A DNA stretch of 60,513 nucleotides, from positions 1 to 60,513 of the forward strand of contig NZ_WINI01000010.1 in NCBI RefSeq assembly GCF_009497155.1. Direction: 5' to 3'. The notes beneath the pieces are model-generated. The model searched no databases. It was not told the origin of the DNA and saw only the letters and a program-made list of their open reading frames with translations. Each line of letters starts with the position of its first letter. Positions within the stretch are counted from its first letter, which is position 1. The DNA comes from Glaciimonas soli. Its GTDB lineage: Bacteria > Pseudomonadota > Gammaproteobacteria > Burkholderiales > Burkholderiaceae_D. The translations under genes were made by a program, and so were the position numbers. Positions 33,281 to 42,497 of the stretch are shown here, one piece after another.

Positions 33281-34120
33281 TTATTGAATGAGCGCATGTT
33301 TCCCGAGTCTTTCAGGGCGCTTCGCCCCGATTGAGAAATGATCTCTACTTTTGATGTGGAATCGCAATTGCACAACATCAAATGTCCAACCATGCCCGAC
33401 AGCAGCAATCCCGCCCTGCGCCAGGCCGCGATACCAGAACACGAAGCCAATCAGCATGCTGAAAAGCGATACATAGGCGAGGCCAAGCCAGGCACCTGTG
33501 CTGACGTTTTCAAAGGACGTCGGCATCGTCAGCAACGCAATCGGCAACATGATGGGCAGCGCGAGCAGCAGGGCCCAGCTGATGACCTGCCAGCCGCCGA
33601 GCTTGCGCGAGAGCCGCGCGCCTTCGGCGTAACCCATGCCGCACACGACGATGGCGGCCAGCATCAGTAAGTCACCTTGTAACGACGCTTCCATGTCTCC
33701 CGTAGCGGCATAACCGGCGACGAAGGCTGCGCCAACCACAGAGAAGCCCCAGAATGGCGGGCGGGGTCGTTCACCTCCACGCCGCACAGCGAAGATGGCT
33801 GTACACAGAGGCAGCAGGCCCAGGAACACGATGGAGTGTGCCGACGTGACATGCTGTAGCGCGAGGGCTGTCAACAGAGGAAATCCGACCACGCAGCCAA
33901 TCGCAGTGAACGCCAGCGAAGGCACATCGGCAAGCGAAGGCCGCGGCTGACGAAGCACGAGCAGCAGCACCAGGCCGAGAACGGCCGCAATGGCCGCCCG
34001 GGCACAGGTCAAAAAAGTGGGGTTCAGGTCTGCGACTGCCACCCGGGTAGCAGGCAGCGAACCCGCAAATATCGCTACCCCAATAAATCCGTTGACCCAG
34101 CCGCTTGTGCTTTTGTCCAT
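33281..34120 (-). pseudogene. EamA/DMT-family exporter, 3'-truncated
   Basis: Residues 1 to about 242 are a normal EamA drug/metabolite exporter with eight hydrophobic helices (FIGVAIFAGSLPATRVAVADL at the start, YVSLFSMLIGFVFWYRGLAQGGIAAVG near the break). Family members are 280-300 residues with ten helices and continue after AAVG with Q-rich helix 9. Here the frame changes to a basic, hydrophilic 37-residue tail with no membrane helix. The breakpoint is near 33395. Transport function is probably lost. It is divergent from the MocR regulator, a common exporter/regulator pairing. Confidence 0.8.
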
Positions 34121-34237
34121 AAAAGACTCCTTATTCTAGCCTCCAGTACATCACGAAAAGCTTCGCGAATACAGACACAATCCAGTACAATTTTCAAGAA
34201 CTGTTATGCATAATTATCCAACACAGCGGAGGAGTTG

Positions 34238-35662
34238 ATGACTCGAAGCGGAACGCTTATCAAGCGGGTGATGGACGAAATCCAAGCCCGCATTACGTCT
34301 CGGACCTATCTGCCCGGTACTCGGCTCCCTTCGGTGCGGGCACAGGCCCGAGCATTGCAACTGTCCGTCTCCACCGTCGTCGAAGCCTATGAGCGGCTAG
34401 CCGCTGAGGGGATTATCGTCTCGCGCCCGGGCTCCGGCTTCTACATTGCGGGCCCTGCGGCACCCCTCACTCTCACCGAAATTGGTTCCAAGCTCGACAG
34501 AGAAGTCGACCCGTTGTGGGTGTCCCGTCAGTCGCTGGAGACCGACCAGACAGTGCTCAAGCCTGGCTGCGGTTGGTTGCCAAGCACCTGGATGTATGAA
34601 GAGGGCATTCGCCGTGCACTGCGCGCGCAGGCACGGGGCAACTCGCTGGAATTGACCGAGTACGGAAGCCCACTCGGGCACTTGCCATTGCGTCAATTCC
34701 TGTCTCGGCGAATGGCAACATCGGGGATTGAAGCGGGCGCAGAGCAAATCATGCTGACCGAGTCCGGCACGCAGTCCATCGATCTGGTTTGTCGCTTCTT
34801 CCTTGAGCCGGGAGACACTGTGTTGGTCGACGACCCATGCTATTTCAACTTCCATGCGTTGCTGAAAGCGCATCGGGCCAATGTCGTTGGCATTCCTTAC
34901 ACCCCTCATGGACCGGACCTCGGCGTGTTCGAAGTGGCGCTGCGCGAACACTCGCCACGACTGTACATCACCAACTCCGGCATCCACAATCCGACTGGTG
35001 CAACCCTGTCTCCCGTAGTTGCCCACCGACTTCTGAAGCTAGTCGATAATTCGGAATTGGTGATCGTGGAGGACGACATCTTTGCCGACTTCGAGAACAA
35101 TCCGGCTCCGCGATTGGCAGCCTTCGACGGGCTTTCCCGTGTCATCCACATCGGCAGCTTCTCCAAGACGGCCTCTGCGGCTGTGCGCTGTGGCTACATC
35201 ACCGCGAGGGCCGACTGGATTGAGAGCCTGACGGACCTGAAAGTCGCGACTACCTTCGGCGGTGGACGGCTGGCCGCAGGTATTATCCTGCACACCCTTA
35301 CCGACAGTGGCTACCGAAAGCACATGGAAGCCACCCGTCTGCGGCTGGCCGAGCAGATGGACAAGACTGCCGCCAGACTTCAGAAGCTGGGCATCAAGCC
35401 ATGGCTGATGCCACAGGCAGGCATGTTCCTCTGGTGTCGACTGCCGGAAGGTATTGACGCCGCGGCAGTGGCCAGGGCATGCCTCAAAGAAGGCGTTGTC
35501 ATCGCGCCTGGAAATGCATTCAGCCAGTCTCTGAGCGCGGGTGACTTCGTGCGCTTCAACGTCGCACAGTCCACGGATGAGCGGGTGTTCTCTGTACTGG
35601 CAGGAGCCCTGTCTCCATCACCGCCAGAGTTTTGCATTGCGTCGGTGGCACCGCACCGATAG
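34238..35662 (+). CDS. MocR-type GntR/aminotransferase regulator
   Basis: 474 residues. The N-terminal GntR winged helix (residues about 5-72: YLPGTRLPSVRAQARALQLS, STVVEAYERLAAEGII) joins a class I aminotransferase-fold domain. PLP-site motifs include YGSPLGHLPLRQFL, NPTGATLSP, EDDIFADFE and the Schiff-base Lys in GSFSKTASAAVRCGY. GGAGG lies just before the ATG. MocR proteins sense PLP or amino compounds and act on divergent genes, here the EamA exporter, whose truncation leaves the regulator without its obvious partner. Confidence 0.9.
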   Translation: MTRSGTLIKRVMDEIQARITSRTYLPGTRLPSVRAQARALQLSVSTVVEAYERLAAEGIIVSRPGSGFYIAGPAAPLTLTEIGSKLDREVDPLWVSRQSLETDQTVLKPGCGWLPSTWMYEEGIRRALRAQARGNSLELTEYGSPLGHLPLRQFLSRRMATSGIEAGAEQIMLTESGTQSIDLVCRFFLEPGDTVLVDDPCYFNFHALLKAHRANVVGIPYTPHGPDLGVFEVALREHSPRLYITNSGIHNPTGATLSPVVAHRLLKLVDNSELVIVEDDIFADFENNPAPRLAAFDGLSRVIHIGSFSKTASAAVRCGYITARADWIESLTDLKVATTFGGGRLAAGIILHTLTDSGYRKHMEATRLRLAEQMDKTAARLQKLGIKPWLMPQAGMFLWCRLPEGIDAAAVARACLKEGVVIAPGNAFSQSLSAGDFVRFNVAQSTDERVFSVLAGALSPSPPEFCIASVAPHR

Positions 35663-35721
35663 TTATACAGCAGCGAGATGCGCGGAAAAGGCCCGCATCA
35701 ATATTTGCCAGATCAAGCAAA

Positions 35722-36144
35722 TTATCTGACACGCCGTCCCTCCGCGTTGATCACTACTTCACCGTCTTCTTTGCTAAACGCGGACTTTTGTGGCAATGAC
35801 AGGATATCCAGCACCAGCTCGGACGGACGGCAAAGGCGCGTGCCATCCGGTGTAACAACAAAAGGGCGGTTGATCAGAATTGGATGAGCCAGCATGGCAT
35901 CCAACAACTGCGTATCTGTCAGGTTCGCGGCGTCAAGCCCAAGTTCTACATAGGGTGTTCCCTTTTGCCGTATAGCCTCTCGCACCGTCAAGCCACTGTC
36001 GGCAATCAGCTTGACGAGTGTTTCCAATGATGGCGGCTGCTTCAGATATTCGATCACTTCAGGCTCGACACCGGTATTGCGTATTAACGCCAGCGTGTTG
36101 CGAGACGTCCCGCATTCCGGGTTGTGATAAATCGTAACGTTCAT
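35722..36144 (-). CDS. arsC: Glutaredoxin-dependent arsenate reductase
   Basis: 140 residues starting MNVTIYHNPECGTSRNTL, where the Cys in CGTSRNT is the catalytic one of the R773/ArsC (Spx-fold) family. Arg residues that position arsenate are in VREAIRQKGTPY, LINRPFVVTPDGTRLCRP. It reduces As(V) to As(III) with glutathione/glutaredoxin. An upstream start near the acr3 stop would add 16 non-family residues, so ATG 36144 is preferred. Last gene of the leftward arsenic operon. Confidence 0.93.
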   Translation of the reverse strand: MNVTIYHNPECGTSRNTLALIRNTGVEPEVIEYLKQPPSLETLVKLIADSGLTVREAIRQKGTPYVELGLDAANLTDTQLLDAMLAHPILINRPFVVTPDGTRLCRPSELVLDILSLPQKSAFSKEDGEVVINAEGRRVR

Positions 36145-36188
36145 GGTTCGCTTTCTGTGAAGGCGGCAGTTTGCCCGCCAGACGTGCA

Positions 36189-37280
36189 TCAACGTCGTTC
36201 GTACCAGCCTTGCGTGCGGTTCACGATACCGACAATCAGCAGCATGACGGGTACCTCAATCAATACGCCAACTACAGTGGCTAGCGCTGCGCCGGATTTG
36301 AATCCAAACAGGCTGATAGCTGCTGCCACCGCTAGCTCGAAGAAGTTCGAAGCGCCGATCAGCGCAGAGGGGCAAGCGATGGAATGCTTTTCGCCGACTA
36401 CCTTATTGAGCCAATAAGCCAACGCAGAATTAAAGAACACTTGTATCAGGATAGGAACCGCCAGCAGTGCAATGACCAGCGGTTGTTCGATGATGGCGTT
36501 TCCCTGAAATGCAAACAGTAGTACCAGGGTCAGCAACAGCGCCGAAATCGACCATGGCTGGATGCCTTCCATCAGCTTATCGAAACTGACCTGACCACGG
36601 CGTAGCAGTGATTTGCGCCAAAGCTGGGCGATGATCACGGGCACCACGATATACAACATCACCGACGTCAACAGCGTTGCCCATGGCACGGAAATGCTGG
36701 ACACGCCCAGCAGCAGGGCGACCAACGGCGCAAATGCGAACACCATGATCAGATCGTTCATCGCAACTTGCGATAGCGTGAAGTACGGATCGCCGCCGGT
36801 GAGGCGACTCCACACAAACACCATGGCCGTGCATGGTGCGGCCGCCAGCAGTATCAATCCAGCCACATAGGAATCGAGCTGATCGGCGGGTAGATATGGC
36901 GCAAACCAATGTCGGATAAATACCCAGGCAAGCAACGCCATCGAAAATGGTTTGACCGCCCAGTTGATAAATAAAGTCACTCCAATACCTCGGACGTGCC
37001 CCTTGACCTGATTCCAGGCGGAGAAGTCGATCTTGAGTAACATAGGAATTATCATCACCCAGATCAGCCCGCCGACCGGAAGATTCACTTTCGCTATTTC
37101 AAGCGAACCTATCGTTTGCACTCCGACAGGAAAGAGCTGTCCAAGCAAAATGCCGGCGACGATGCAAAGCGCCACCCAAACGGTCAGATATCGCTCAAAG
37201 AAATTCATGGAGCCGTCTACCGAACGCTTGTCGACATTTGCCAGGATATCTGTAGTGCCTGGTGCATGCGCACGCTTCAT
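36189..37280 (-). CDS. acr3: ACR3-family arsenite efflux permease
   Basis: 363 residues with ten membrane helices. Characteristic motifs are LPVGGLIWVMIIPMLLKIDF, the conserved Cys in LAAAPCTAMVFVWSRLTGGD, and PSALIGASNFFELAVAAAIS. It exports As(III) using proton motive force. The start ATG at 37280 overlaps the arsR stop (ATGA). It passes the product of ArsC out of the cell. Confidence 0.95.
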   Translation of the reverse strand: MKRAHAPGTTDILANVDKRSVDGSMNFFERYLTVWVALCIVAGILLGQLFPVGVQTIGSLEIAKVNLPVGGLIWVMIIPMLLKIDFSAWNQVKGHVRGIGVTLFINWAVKPFSMALLAWVFIRHWFAPYLPADQLDSYVAGLILLAAAPCTAMVFVWSRLTGGDPYFTLSQVAMNDLIMVFAFAPLVALLLGVSSISVPWATLLTSVMLYIVVPVIIAQLWRKSLLRRGQVSFDKLMEGIQPWSISALLLTLVLLFAFQGNAIIEQPLVIALLAVPILIQVFFNSALAYWLNKVVGEKHSIACPSALIGASNFFELAVAAAISLFGFKSGAALATVVGVLIEVPVMLLIVGIVNRTQGWYERR

Positions 37281-37618
37281 GACGCGGCATCCTCTGGGGA
37301 AGCGCAAGCCGGATTGGAGATAGCTGTGCAAGGATTGCCCCCGCAGCATTTATCCGTCAGAAAGGCTAGCAGGCTGTTCATCGTTGCAAAGTTCGCAGAG
37401 TAAATCACGAATCGTCCTTCATTGCGAGACGTCACCATATCGGCGTGCGTGAGCTCTTTCATGTGGAACGACAGCGATGAAGGCGATATCCCAATGGCTT
37501 GGCTGATCTTGCCAGCGGGCAGGCCGGCAGGTCCTGCCTGTACCAATGCGCGAAAGATTGCCAGGCGCGAGTCTTGTGCGAGTGCCGCAAGTGCGGCAAC
37601 GATTGAGTTTGTTTTCAT
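37277..37618 (-). CDS. arsR: ArsR-family metalloregulator
   Basis: 113 residues, winged helix with ISQAIGISPSSLSFHMKELT as recognition region. The usual ELCVC motif in the DNA-binding helix is missing; Cys residues lie instead at the C-terminal end (KCCGGNPC, NPACAS). That is the alternative placement known for some ArsR proteins with As(III) sites outside helix 3-4. It represses the arsR-acr3-arsC operon until arsenite binds. The operator overlaps its own start codon. Confidence 0.93.
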   Translation of the reverse strand: MKTNSIVAALAALAQDSRLAIFRALVQAGPAGLPAGKISQAIGISPSSLSFHMKELTHADMVTSRNEGRFVIYSANFATMNSLLAFLTDKCCGGNPCTAISNPACASPEDAAS

Positions 37619-37640
37619 ATTTCAATGATAGTTGAAATAT
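37617..37640. promoter_or_regulatory. ArsR operator
   Basis: Perfect inverted repeat ATATTTCAA (37617-37625), six-base spacer, TTGAAATAT (37632-37640). It overlaps the first two bases of the arsR start codon. TTCAA/TTGAA half-sites are typical of ArsR boxes, so binding here would block transcription or initiation of the operon. Confidence 0.75.
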
Positions 37641-37738
37641 TGAATAAATCAAGCACTTTACGAGATTTTTGATGGTCTAGATTGGAATATTAAGTTGTGT
37701 TGGGGTGCTGGAATGTAAATGATGGATTTCAATTTGCG

Positions 37739-38305
37739 TCAGTGCGCGTCAACACGAATGACCGAATAAACGCGCGTATTGCGTAAATTGCCTTGGATAT
37801 TTCTTCTATCTTGCCGCAGTGTCCCTTCGATCTCAAATCCAACACGCTCGGCAAGCCGTCGACTTGCAAGATTTCTTTCATCCATGGTGAGAAACACGCG
37901 ACTTGCATGTAAATTTTCCATCGCGTACTGCATCAATGCTTTTACGGCTTCGCTGATCAACCCGTTTCCAAGATACCGTGTTCTTCCCCAGTACCCAACC
38001 TCAAAACGTCGTAAATCCCAATTCACATAATGCAAGCCGCCGCCGCCAACTAATTCACCAGTTGATTTCAGAATGAAGAATGCCATTAAATCTTCATTCA
38101 GCAAGAATCGTGCATAGGCCTGGCGACAGGACAATTCGGATTGATCAACATTCGGAACCGGCGTTACCCATGATAGCCAATCTTTCAGGTGTGCCGCCGA
38201 CTCTGCAATTGCTTGATTAAACATGGCGCCATCGCCCGGCTTGGCAACGCGAATCAACAGACGTTCCGAGTGAATCTCTTCTGGCAATAGATTAGATTTG
38301 TTCAT
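37739..38305 (-). CDS. RimJ/RimL-type GNAT acetyltransferase
   Basis: 188 residues. IHSERLLIRVAKPGDG opens the fold. VGGGGLHYVNWDLRRFEVGYW and RYLGNGLISEAVKAL hold the acetyl-CoA loop (R..G.G). ASRRLAERVGFEIEGTLRQDRRN is the usual RimJ/RimL C-terminus. Relatives acetylate ribosomal protein N-termini or small toxins; substrate not assignable. Stand-alone gene upstream of the ars operon, same strand. Confidence 0.88.
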   Translation of the reverse strand: MNKSNLLPEEIHSERLLIRVAKPGDGAMFNQAIAESAAHLKDWLSWVTPVPNVDQSELSCRQAYARFLLNEDLMAFFILKSTGELVGGGGLHYVNWDLRRFEVGYWGRTRYLGNGLISEAVKALMQYAMENLHASRVFLTMDERNLASRRLAERVGFEIEGTLRQDRRNIQGNLRNTRVYSVIRVDAH

Positions 38306-38378
38306 GGGTATATTTACGACAAAACAAAATAAATGCAGTTGAGTTTTAGTGATGTAAAAAACTAAGCCTCATTTGTTA

Positions 38379-38413
38379 AAAAATCTGGAGCTTGTTTAGA
38401 GCTCCAGATTTTT
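38379..38413. terminator. Rho-independent terminator
   Basis: AAAAATCTGGAGCT (38379-38392) pairs perfectly with AGCTCCAGATTTTT (38400-38413) around a seven-base loop. T-runs on both strands suit termination of the leftward small gene at 38487, and of anything coming from the left. Confidence 0.8.
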
Positions 38414-38486
38414 ATGTATGCCGACATTATGCAAAGTTTCACATCTGATCGCATCGAACAACGCAGGGAATTCTTAAAAATATTTC

Positions 38487-38684
38487 CTAATAAGGTGAGC
38501 CTACGACCGTATTCGTTTTACAAAGTTTCCACTCCGGAGAGGGAGCCGCACTGTAACTTTGAATTGCAGTCACGATGCCATCGGATCCCACCTTTGCATA
38601 ATCCGATTCGTCATCCCCGCCAAATCCACTTTTTTCCATGCCTGAGCCATTATCGACAACTAATGCAGCAACCTCTTCATCCAT
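38487..38684 (-). CDS. 65-aa protein with an actin-like N-terminus
   Basis: The product starts MDEEVAALVVDNGSGM and continues EKSGFGGDDE. Against the N-terminus of eukaryotic actin (MDEEVAALVVDNGSGM then CKAGFAGDDA) this is 22 of 26 residues identical, covering beta-1 and the first phosphate-binding loop with its Asp and Lys. The rest (SDYAKVGSDGIVTAIQSYSA and onward) does not resemble actin, and no second ATP-site motif exists. The gene is well formed: GGAGG five bases before the ATG, a promoter-like TTGTAA/TATGGT pair further upstream, and a strong terminator after the stop. No signal peptide. Function unknown; host-mimicry or a transferred fragment are both possible. Confidence 0.75.
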   Translation of the reverse strand: MDEEVAALVVDNGSGMEKSGFGGDDESDYAKVGSDGIVTAIQSYSAAPSPEWKLCKTNTVVGSPY

Positions 38685-38814
38685 GATGTCCTCCAAAAAT
38701 GATGTATGGCCTTTAACCATAGTACACATCAGGAGAATTACAAGGCAGATTTTGAGACTTCTTAATTACATGAAAGAATAATATTTACAAAAAACAGCGC
38801 AACATATGTAAATA

Positions 38815-39402
38815 TTATTCTTGAATTACAGGTGGCCGCACATTCGCAAGATACCTTTCCGCGATGCCTATCGGAAGATCATACCGATTCAATTCAACCA
38901 CTAAGCTAATTTCCGACGAAGCACCAACAAAACTATCAATCAATGGAAAGCCAATTTTTTGCAGCATGCGGTTTGGGAGAGGATTGCTTGCTCTCGGCTC
39001 GCATTTGAGTTTTTTCAACTTAAATCGTTTATAAAAATCAAGTACCGATAAACAAAACAGACGCGGCCCATATCCCTTTCCTCGGAAATCGCCATTCCAT
39101 ATATGCAGATGCATTTCTCCGCTTTCACCATAAGCGATATTTTTCAAGCTGGAAAATCCAATCGCCTGATTATTCACTAGCCAAATCGAATAAAAAGTTT
39201 TTGCTTCTTGGTCTGGCGTGTCATAAATATGCTGAAGGTCAGTCTGAAACTGCGTCGCGTTCGGCAGTTTGGTCTTATCAGAGCCCATTCTTTCCAGATG
39301 GGCGTCCGAGGCAGAAGTCCAGTAATTGACGATAGGTGGAATATCTTCCAGCTGTATTCTTCTCACCGAAAGAATGGGTTCCGTTGCTGTTTGCTTGCTC
39401 AT
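38815..39402 (-). CDS. GNAT-fold N-acetyltransferase
   Basis: 195 residues from MSKQTATEPILSVRRIQLED; three more codons upstream are possible. The GNAT core appears as IGFSSLKNIAYGESGEMHLHI and then GDFRGKGYGPRLFCLSVL, which supplies the acetyl-CoA pyrophosphate loop (R.KGYG). PLPNRMLQKIGFPLI is the usual last helix. Substrate unknown. Leftward, upstream of the actin-like gene with about 130 bases between, so probably separately transcribed. Confidence 0.8.
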   Translation of the reverse strand: MSKQTATEPILSVRRIQLEDIPPIVNYWTSASDAHLERMGSDKTKLPNATQFQTDLQHIYDTPDQEAKTFYSIWLVNNQAIGFSSLKNIAYGESGEMHLHIWNGDFRGKGYGPRLFCLSVLDFYKRFKLKKLKCEPRASNPLPNRMLQKIGFPLIDSFVGASSEISLVVELNRYDLPIGIAERYLANVRPPVIQE

Positions 39403-39466
39403 TACTTCCATTCCGTCATAAAGCGCTGTCGTGTTTATTGTGTTTACGGTTAACGTAAATTCATGT

Positions 39467-39982
39467 CTACTTGGCCATCGCTGTTTTTTCTTCTGCAGTC
39501 ATCTCGCGATGACCGTAGCTGACGATTCTGGTGAGTTGCCACAGCTCGCCTGTCTTTTTCCAGATCATCATAAATTTTGCAATGCCTTCACATTCGCCGG
39601 TTTTTATCTGGCAGAAGCGGTGTTCGCCTTCTTCGATAGCGCCGTAGTCTTTGATAGGATAGACCTTGAATGTCGAGGCAATCAGCTCTCTGTGAACTTT
39701 ATTGCAGATGTATTTTTTCGTATTTGCAATTACTGTTTCTCGGTCAAATGTTGCGCCGCTTTTGTCGTGATAAAACTCTACGTTCGGTACGAAATAATCT
39801 CTGAATGCATCCATATCGCATCGGTTGTAGGCATCGAAGACTTTGGTATCGAGCGCCCCGATGGTGGAGGTGAGGGCGGCATCATCATCTGAAGTTTGTG
39901 CCGACACCGCAGGCGATTCGAGCAAGCTCATCGCCAACAGTAAAACAATCAAAGTAAACCGACCGAGCTGTTTAATGGACAT
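39467..39982 (-). CDS. Secreted NTF2-like (DUF4440/SnoaL-type) protein
   Basis: 171 residues from MSIKQLGRF, chosen because GAGGA lies eight bases upstream; two closer upstream Met are possible. A signal peptide (FTLIVLLLAMSLLESPAVSA) is followed by a cone-shaped NTF2-like domain: AYNRCDMDAFRDYFVPNVEFYHDKSGATF at the pocket entrance and ELWQLTRIVSYGHRE at the end. Such periplasmic proteins are often enzyme-like or ligand-binding, rarely characterised. It is 60 bases downstream of the beta-lactamase-like gene start region on the same strand direction. Confidence 0.8.
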   Translation of the reverse strand: MSIKQLGRFTLIVLLLAMSLLESPAVSAQTSDDDAALTSTIGALDTKVFDAYNRCDMDAFRDYFVPNVEFYHDKSGATFDRETVIANTKKYICNKVHRELIASTFKVYPIKDYGAIEEGEHRFCQIKTGECEGIAKFMMIWKKTGELWQLTRIVSYGHREMTAEEKTAMAK

Positions 39983-40043
39983 CGTCATAATCCTCATAAT
40001 TTGTTATGTAATCTCATTGTGTTTCGTACCGCGCGTTTTACGC

Positions 40044-41159
40044 TTACTTCATTTGCCCTTGTAGAAATCGGATATACATCGGACTCGTGTGCAGACGTTC
40101 GAGTATCGGCAAAATGATCTTGTAGCCATCCTCACCGTTGGTGAAAATCACTGCGCCGTCGCCGGTGGTACGGTTCAGATACGCGAAGGTAAATATGCCG
40201 TCGTCTTTTCCGGTGTGCATCATCAGTGTTTCATCTTTGAAATCTAGTATCTGCCAGCCGAGCCCGTATCCTGTTTCGTGCGGACAGCTCTCAGCCTTCG
40301 CGCCCTGACAGGTCTGCTGCATCATACTGACTTGAATGCGGTTTCGCTCTTTTGCGATGATGCTGCTCAGACTACGGTTCTTGAGCACTGCGACCATGAA
40401 AACCGCATAGTCGCGTGCGGTTGTGTAGACCAGATCGGCGGCGTTGTAGTGGGTGCCGATTTCAGGTTTTAATGGCTCACCGGCGGCGCTCGTGGGAATG
40501 GCGATACGACCTTCAAACCATGGCTTGCCAATATAGGAAGTGGACTTCATACGAGCCGGATCGAACAGATACGTTTGCGCTAGTTCTTCAAAGCTCTTAT
40601 CGGTTTTCTTTTCTGCAAAGCGCGCGACATATTGATAACCTTCGCCAGAATATCCCCACACCGTACCCGGTTCGTTGACGAATTTCAGACCGTCTTTCTT
40701 ATCGCGCCAATTCGGAAAGCCGGTGCGATGACTCAGCGCTAAGCGCGGCGTTAACAGTTTTCGTCGTTCATCATTCGCGATGTCTGGATCGGTCCAATAG
40801 GAATACATAGGCTCATCAAGCGAGATCACGTTCTTAGACGCCATCCGCAGTATGACTTCTGCAGTTAACGGTTTTGTCAGCGAGGCGATGTTGTAGAGAG
40901 TTTCGGTGGTTGCTGGTGTGCCTTGGCTCTGTGAACCATATGCTGCGGTCAAAGCAATACGACCTTGTTTGATTTGCGCGATGGAAACGCTAGGAATCGC
41001 GGCCTCGGTGAGCAGATGAGGTATGTCACGATTGAGTACTTGCAGTGTGGCGTCTGTGTTCTCTGCGGCCTCCGTGGTAATGCACAGCCCGCTGAGCAGC
41101 AGCGACGCTGAAAATATAAGTCCGATAGCGACAATATGGTGTGAGCGAAGAGTTGGCAT
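40044..41159 (-). CDS. Serine beta-lactamase-like hydrolase (class C / esterase family)
   Basis: 371 residues with a signal peptide (HHIVAIGLIFSASLLLSGLC). PF00144 motifs: S-x-x-K in IASLTKPLTAEV, the Tyr motif in VWGYSGEGYQYVA, and HTGKDDG as the K/H-T-G equivalent. Family includes AmpC, D-Ala-D-Ala peptidases and esterases such as EstB. Natural substrate unknown; a true AmpC would read YAN at the Tyr motif, so antibiotic hydrolysis is doubtful. Divergent from the HAD gene at 41448. Confidence 0.85.
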   Translation of the reverse strand: MPTLRSHHIVAIGLIFSASLLLSGLCITTEAAENTDATLQVLNRDIPHLLTEAAIPSVSIAQIKQGRIALTAAYGSQSQGTPATTETLYNIASLTKPLTAEVILRMASKNVISLDEPMYSYWTDPDIANDERRKLLTPRLALSHRTGFPNWRDKKDGLKFVNEPGTVWGYSGEGYQYVARFAEKKTDKSFEELAQTYLFDPARMKSTSYIGKPWFEGRIAIPTSAAGEPLKPEIGTHYNAADLVYTTARDYAVFMVAVLKNRSLSSIIAKERNRIQVSMMQQTCQGAKAESCPHETGYGLGWQILDFKDETLMMHTGKDDGIFTFAYLNRTTGDGAVIFTNGEDGYKIILPILERLHTSPMYIRFLQGQMK

Positions 41160-41447
41160 GGCTTTGCATTCCAGTCAAAATGATTTTGGCGAGTATAAAG
41201 CAAATTTTCCCGTGGGAAATAAAGGGGGTGCAAATGCGTATTCAGTGAAAAGCAAGTCTGTTGGACATTCGCGACGATCGCAAAGTACTTTGTTGCATAA
41301 ATAAAAATTTGATTGCAATATCAGTCACCCAACGAAATTACCTATGTGGGTCTGGTGCCTGGAAAGATGGGATCAGAGTTCGCTTGAGCGTCACGCGCTG
41401 CTCGTGTGACACCTTAGTTAGTCAAAGAAAATTTTCAAAGGCCAACC

Positions 41448-42497
41448 ATGCGTAATTTCAATCATCGCATCACCAGTATCGCCGCTTTAACTGCAATGCT
41501 TATTCTTACTGCTTGCGCACAACCGTCGTCGCCGAAGGTTGCCGCGGCGAGTACGTCCGAAGCTGTGGTAGCAACATCGGTTCTGCCTTCGTGGCAAGAC
41601 ACTGCTGCCAAAAAATCTATCGTTGATTTCGTTGCACGCGTCACACAGGCCGGTTCGCCAGACTATGTGCCGCCCGCCGAGCGTATCGCCGTGTTCGATA
41701 ACGATGGGACGCTATGGTTGGAACAGCCGGCGTATGTGCAACTGGTCTTCACATTACAACGCATCCATGAACTCGCTCCGCAGCACCCTGAATGGAAGAC
41801 CGAGGAGCCGTTTCGTTCGGTACTGGCGGGCGATATGAAGGGAGTGGCCGCGACTGGTGAAACCGGTGTGGCAAAGCTGCTTGCCGCGACGCACACCGGC
41901 ATGAGCACCAGCGATTTTCGCGCGACTGTGCATGATTGGATGAGCAAGGCGCAAGACCCACGATTCAAACGTTCTTACACACAACTGGTTTACCAGCCGA
42001 TGCTAGAAGTTCTCCAATATATGCGAGCCAACGGATTTAAAACCTACATCGTATCTGGTGGCGGTGTCGAATTTATTCGCGACTATTCGGAGCGCGTCTA
42101 CGGAGTGCCACCTGAACACGTGATTGGCAGTACCGCCAAATACAAGTATTCATTTGTGGGAGGGGTGCCAACACTTACGCGACTGGCGCAAATTGATAAT
42201 GTCGACGATGGACCGGGCAAGCCTGCATCAATCGAGCACGTAATTGGTCGCCGGCCGATTGCTGCTTTCGGCAATTCGGATGGCGACATTCAGATGCTGG
42301 AATGGACGACTGCGGGTCCTGGTGCACGTCTCGGCGTCATCGTTCATCATACCGATGCTGAGCGAGAGTATGCCTATGACCGAACCTCCAAGATGGGTAA
42401 GCTCGATAAGGGGCTAGACGAAGCGCCAGCCAAAGGTTGGGTCGTCGTCGATATGAAGCAAGACTGGAAAACTGTGTTTCCTAATGCAACTCAGTAA
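41448..42497 (+). CDS. Secreted HAD-superfamily phosphatase, predicted lipoprotein
   Basis: 349 residues. The lipobox LTAC follows AALTAMLI, so Cys becomes residue +1 and the enzyme sits in the periplasm or outer membrane. HAD motifs: IAVFDNDGTLW (D.DGT nucleophile), TYIVSGGGVEF (motif II), and AAFGNSDGDIQML (motif IV Asp pair). Helical cap in between. Probable phosphomonoesterase; substrate unknown. Confidence 0.85.
   Translation: MRNFNHRITSIAALTAMLILTACAQPSSPKVAAASTSEAVVATSVLPSWQDTAAKKSIVDFVARVTQAGSPDYVPPAERIAVFDNDGTLWLEQPAYVQLVFTLQRIHELAPQHPEWKTEEPFRSVLAGDMKGVAATGETGVAKLLAATHTGMSTSDFRATVHDWMSKAQDPRFKRSYTQLVYQPMLEVLQYMRANGFKTYIVSGGGVEFIRDYSERVYGVPPEHVIGSTAKYKYSFVGGVPTLTRLAQIDNVDDGPGKPASIEHVIGRRPIAAFGNSDGDIQMLEWTTAGPGARLGVIVHHTDAEREYAYDRTSKMGKLDKGLDEAPAKGWVVVDMKQDWKTVFPNATQ

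Noticed and set aside
34397-35323. Leftward open frames across the MocR gene
   Set aside because: Shadows of the strong MocR coding frame; no independent support.
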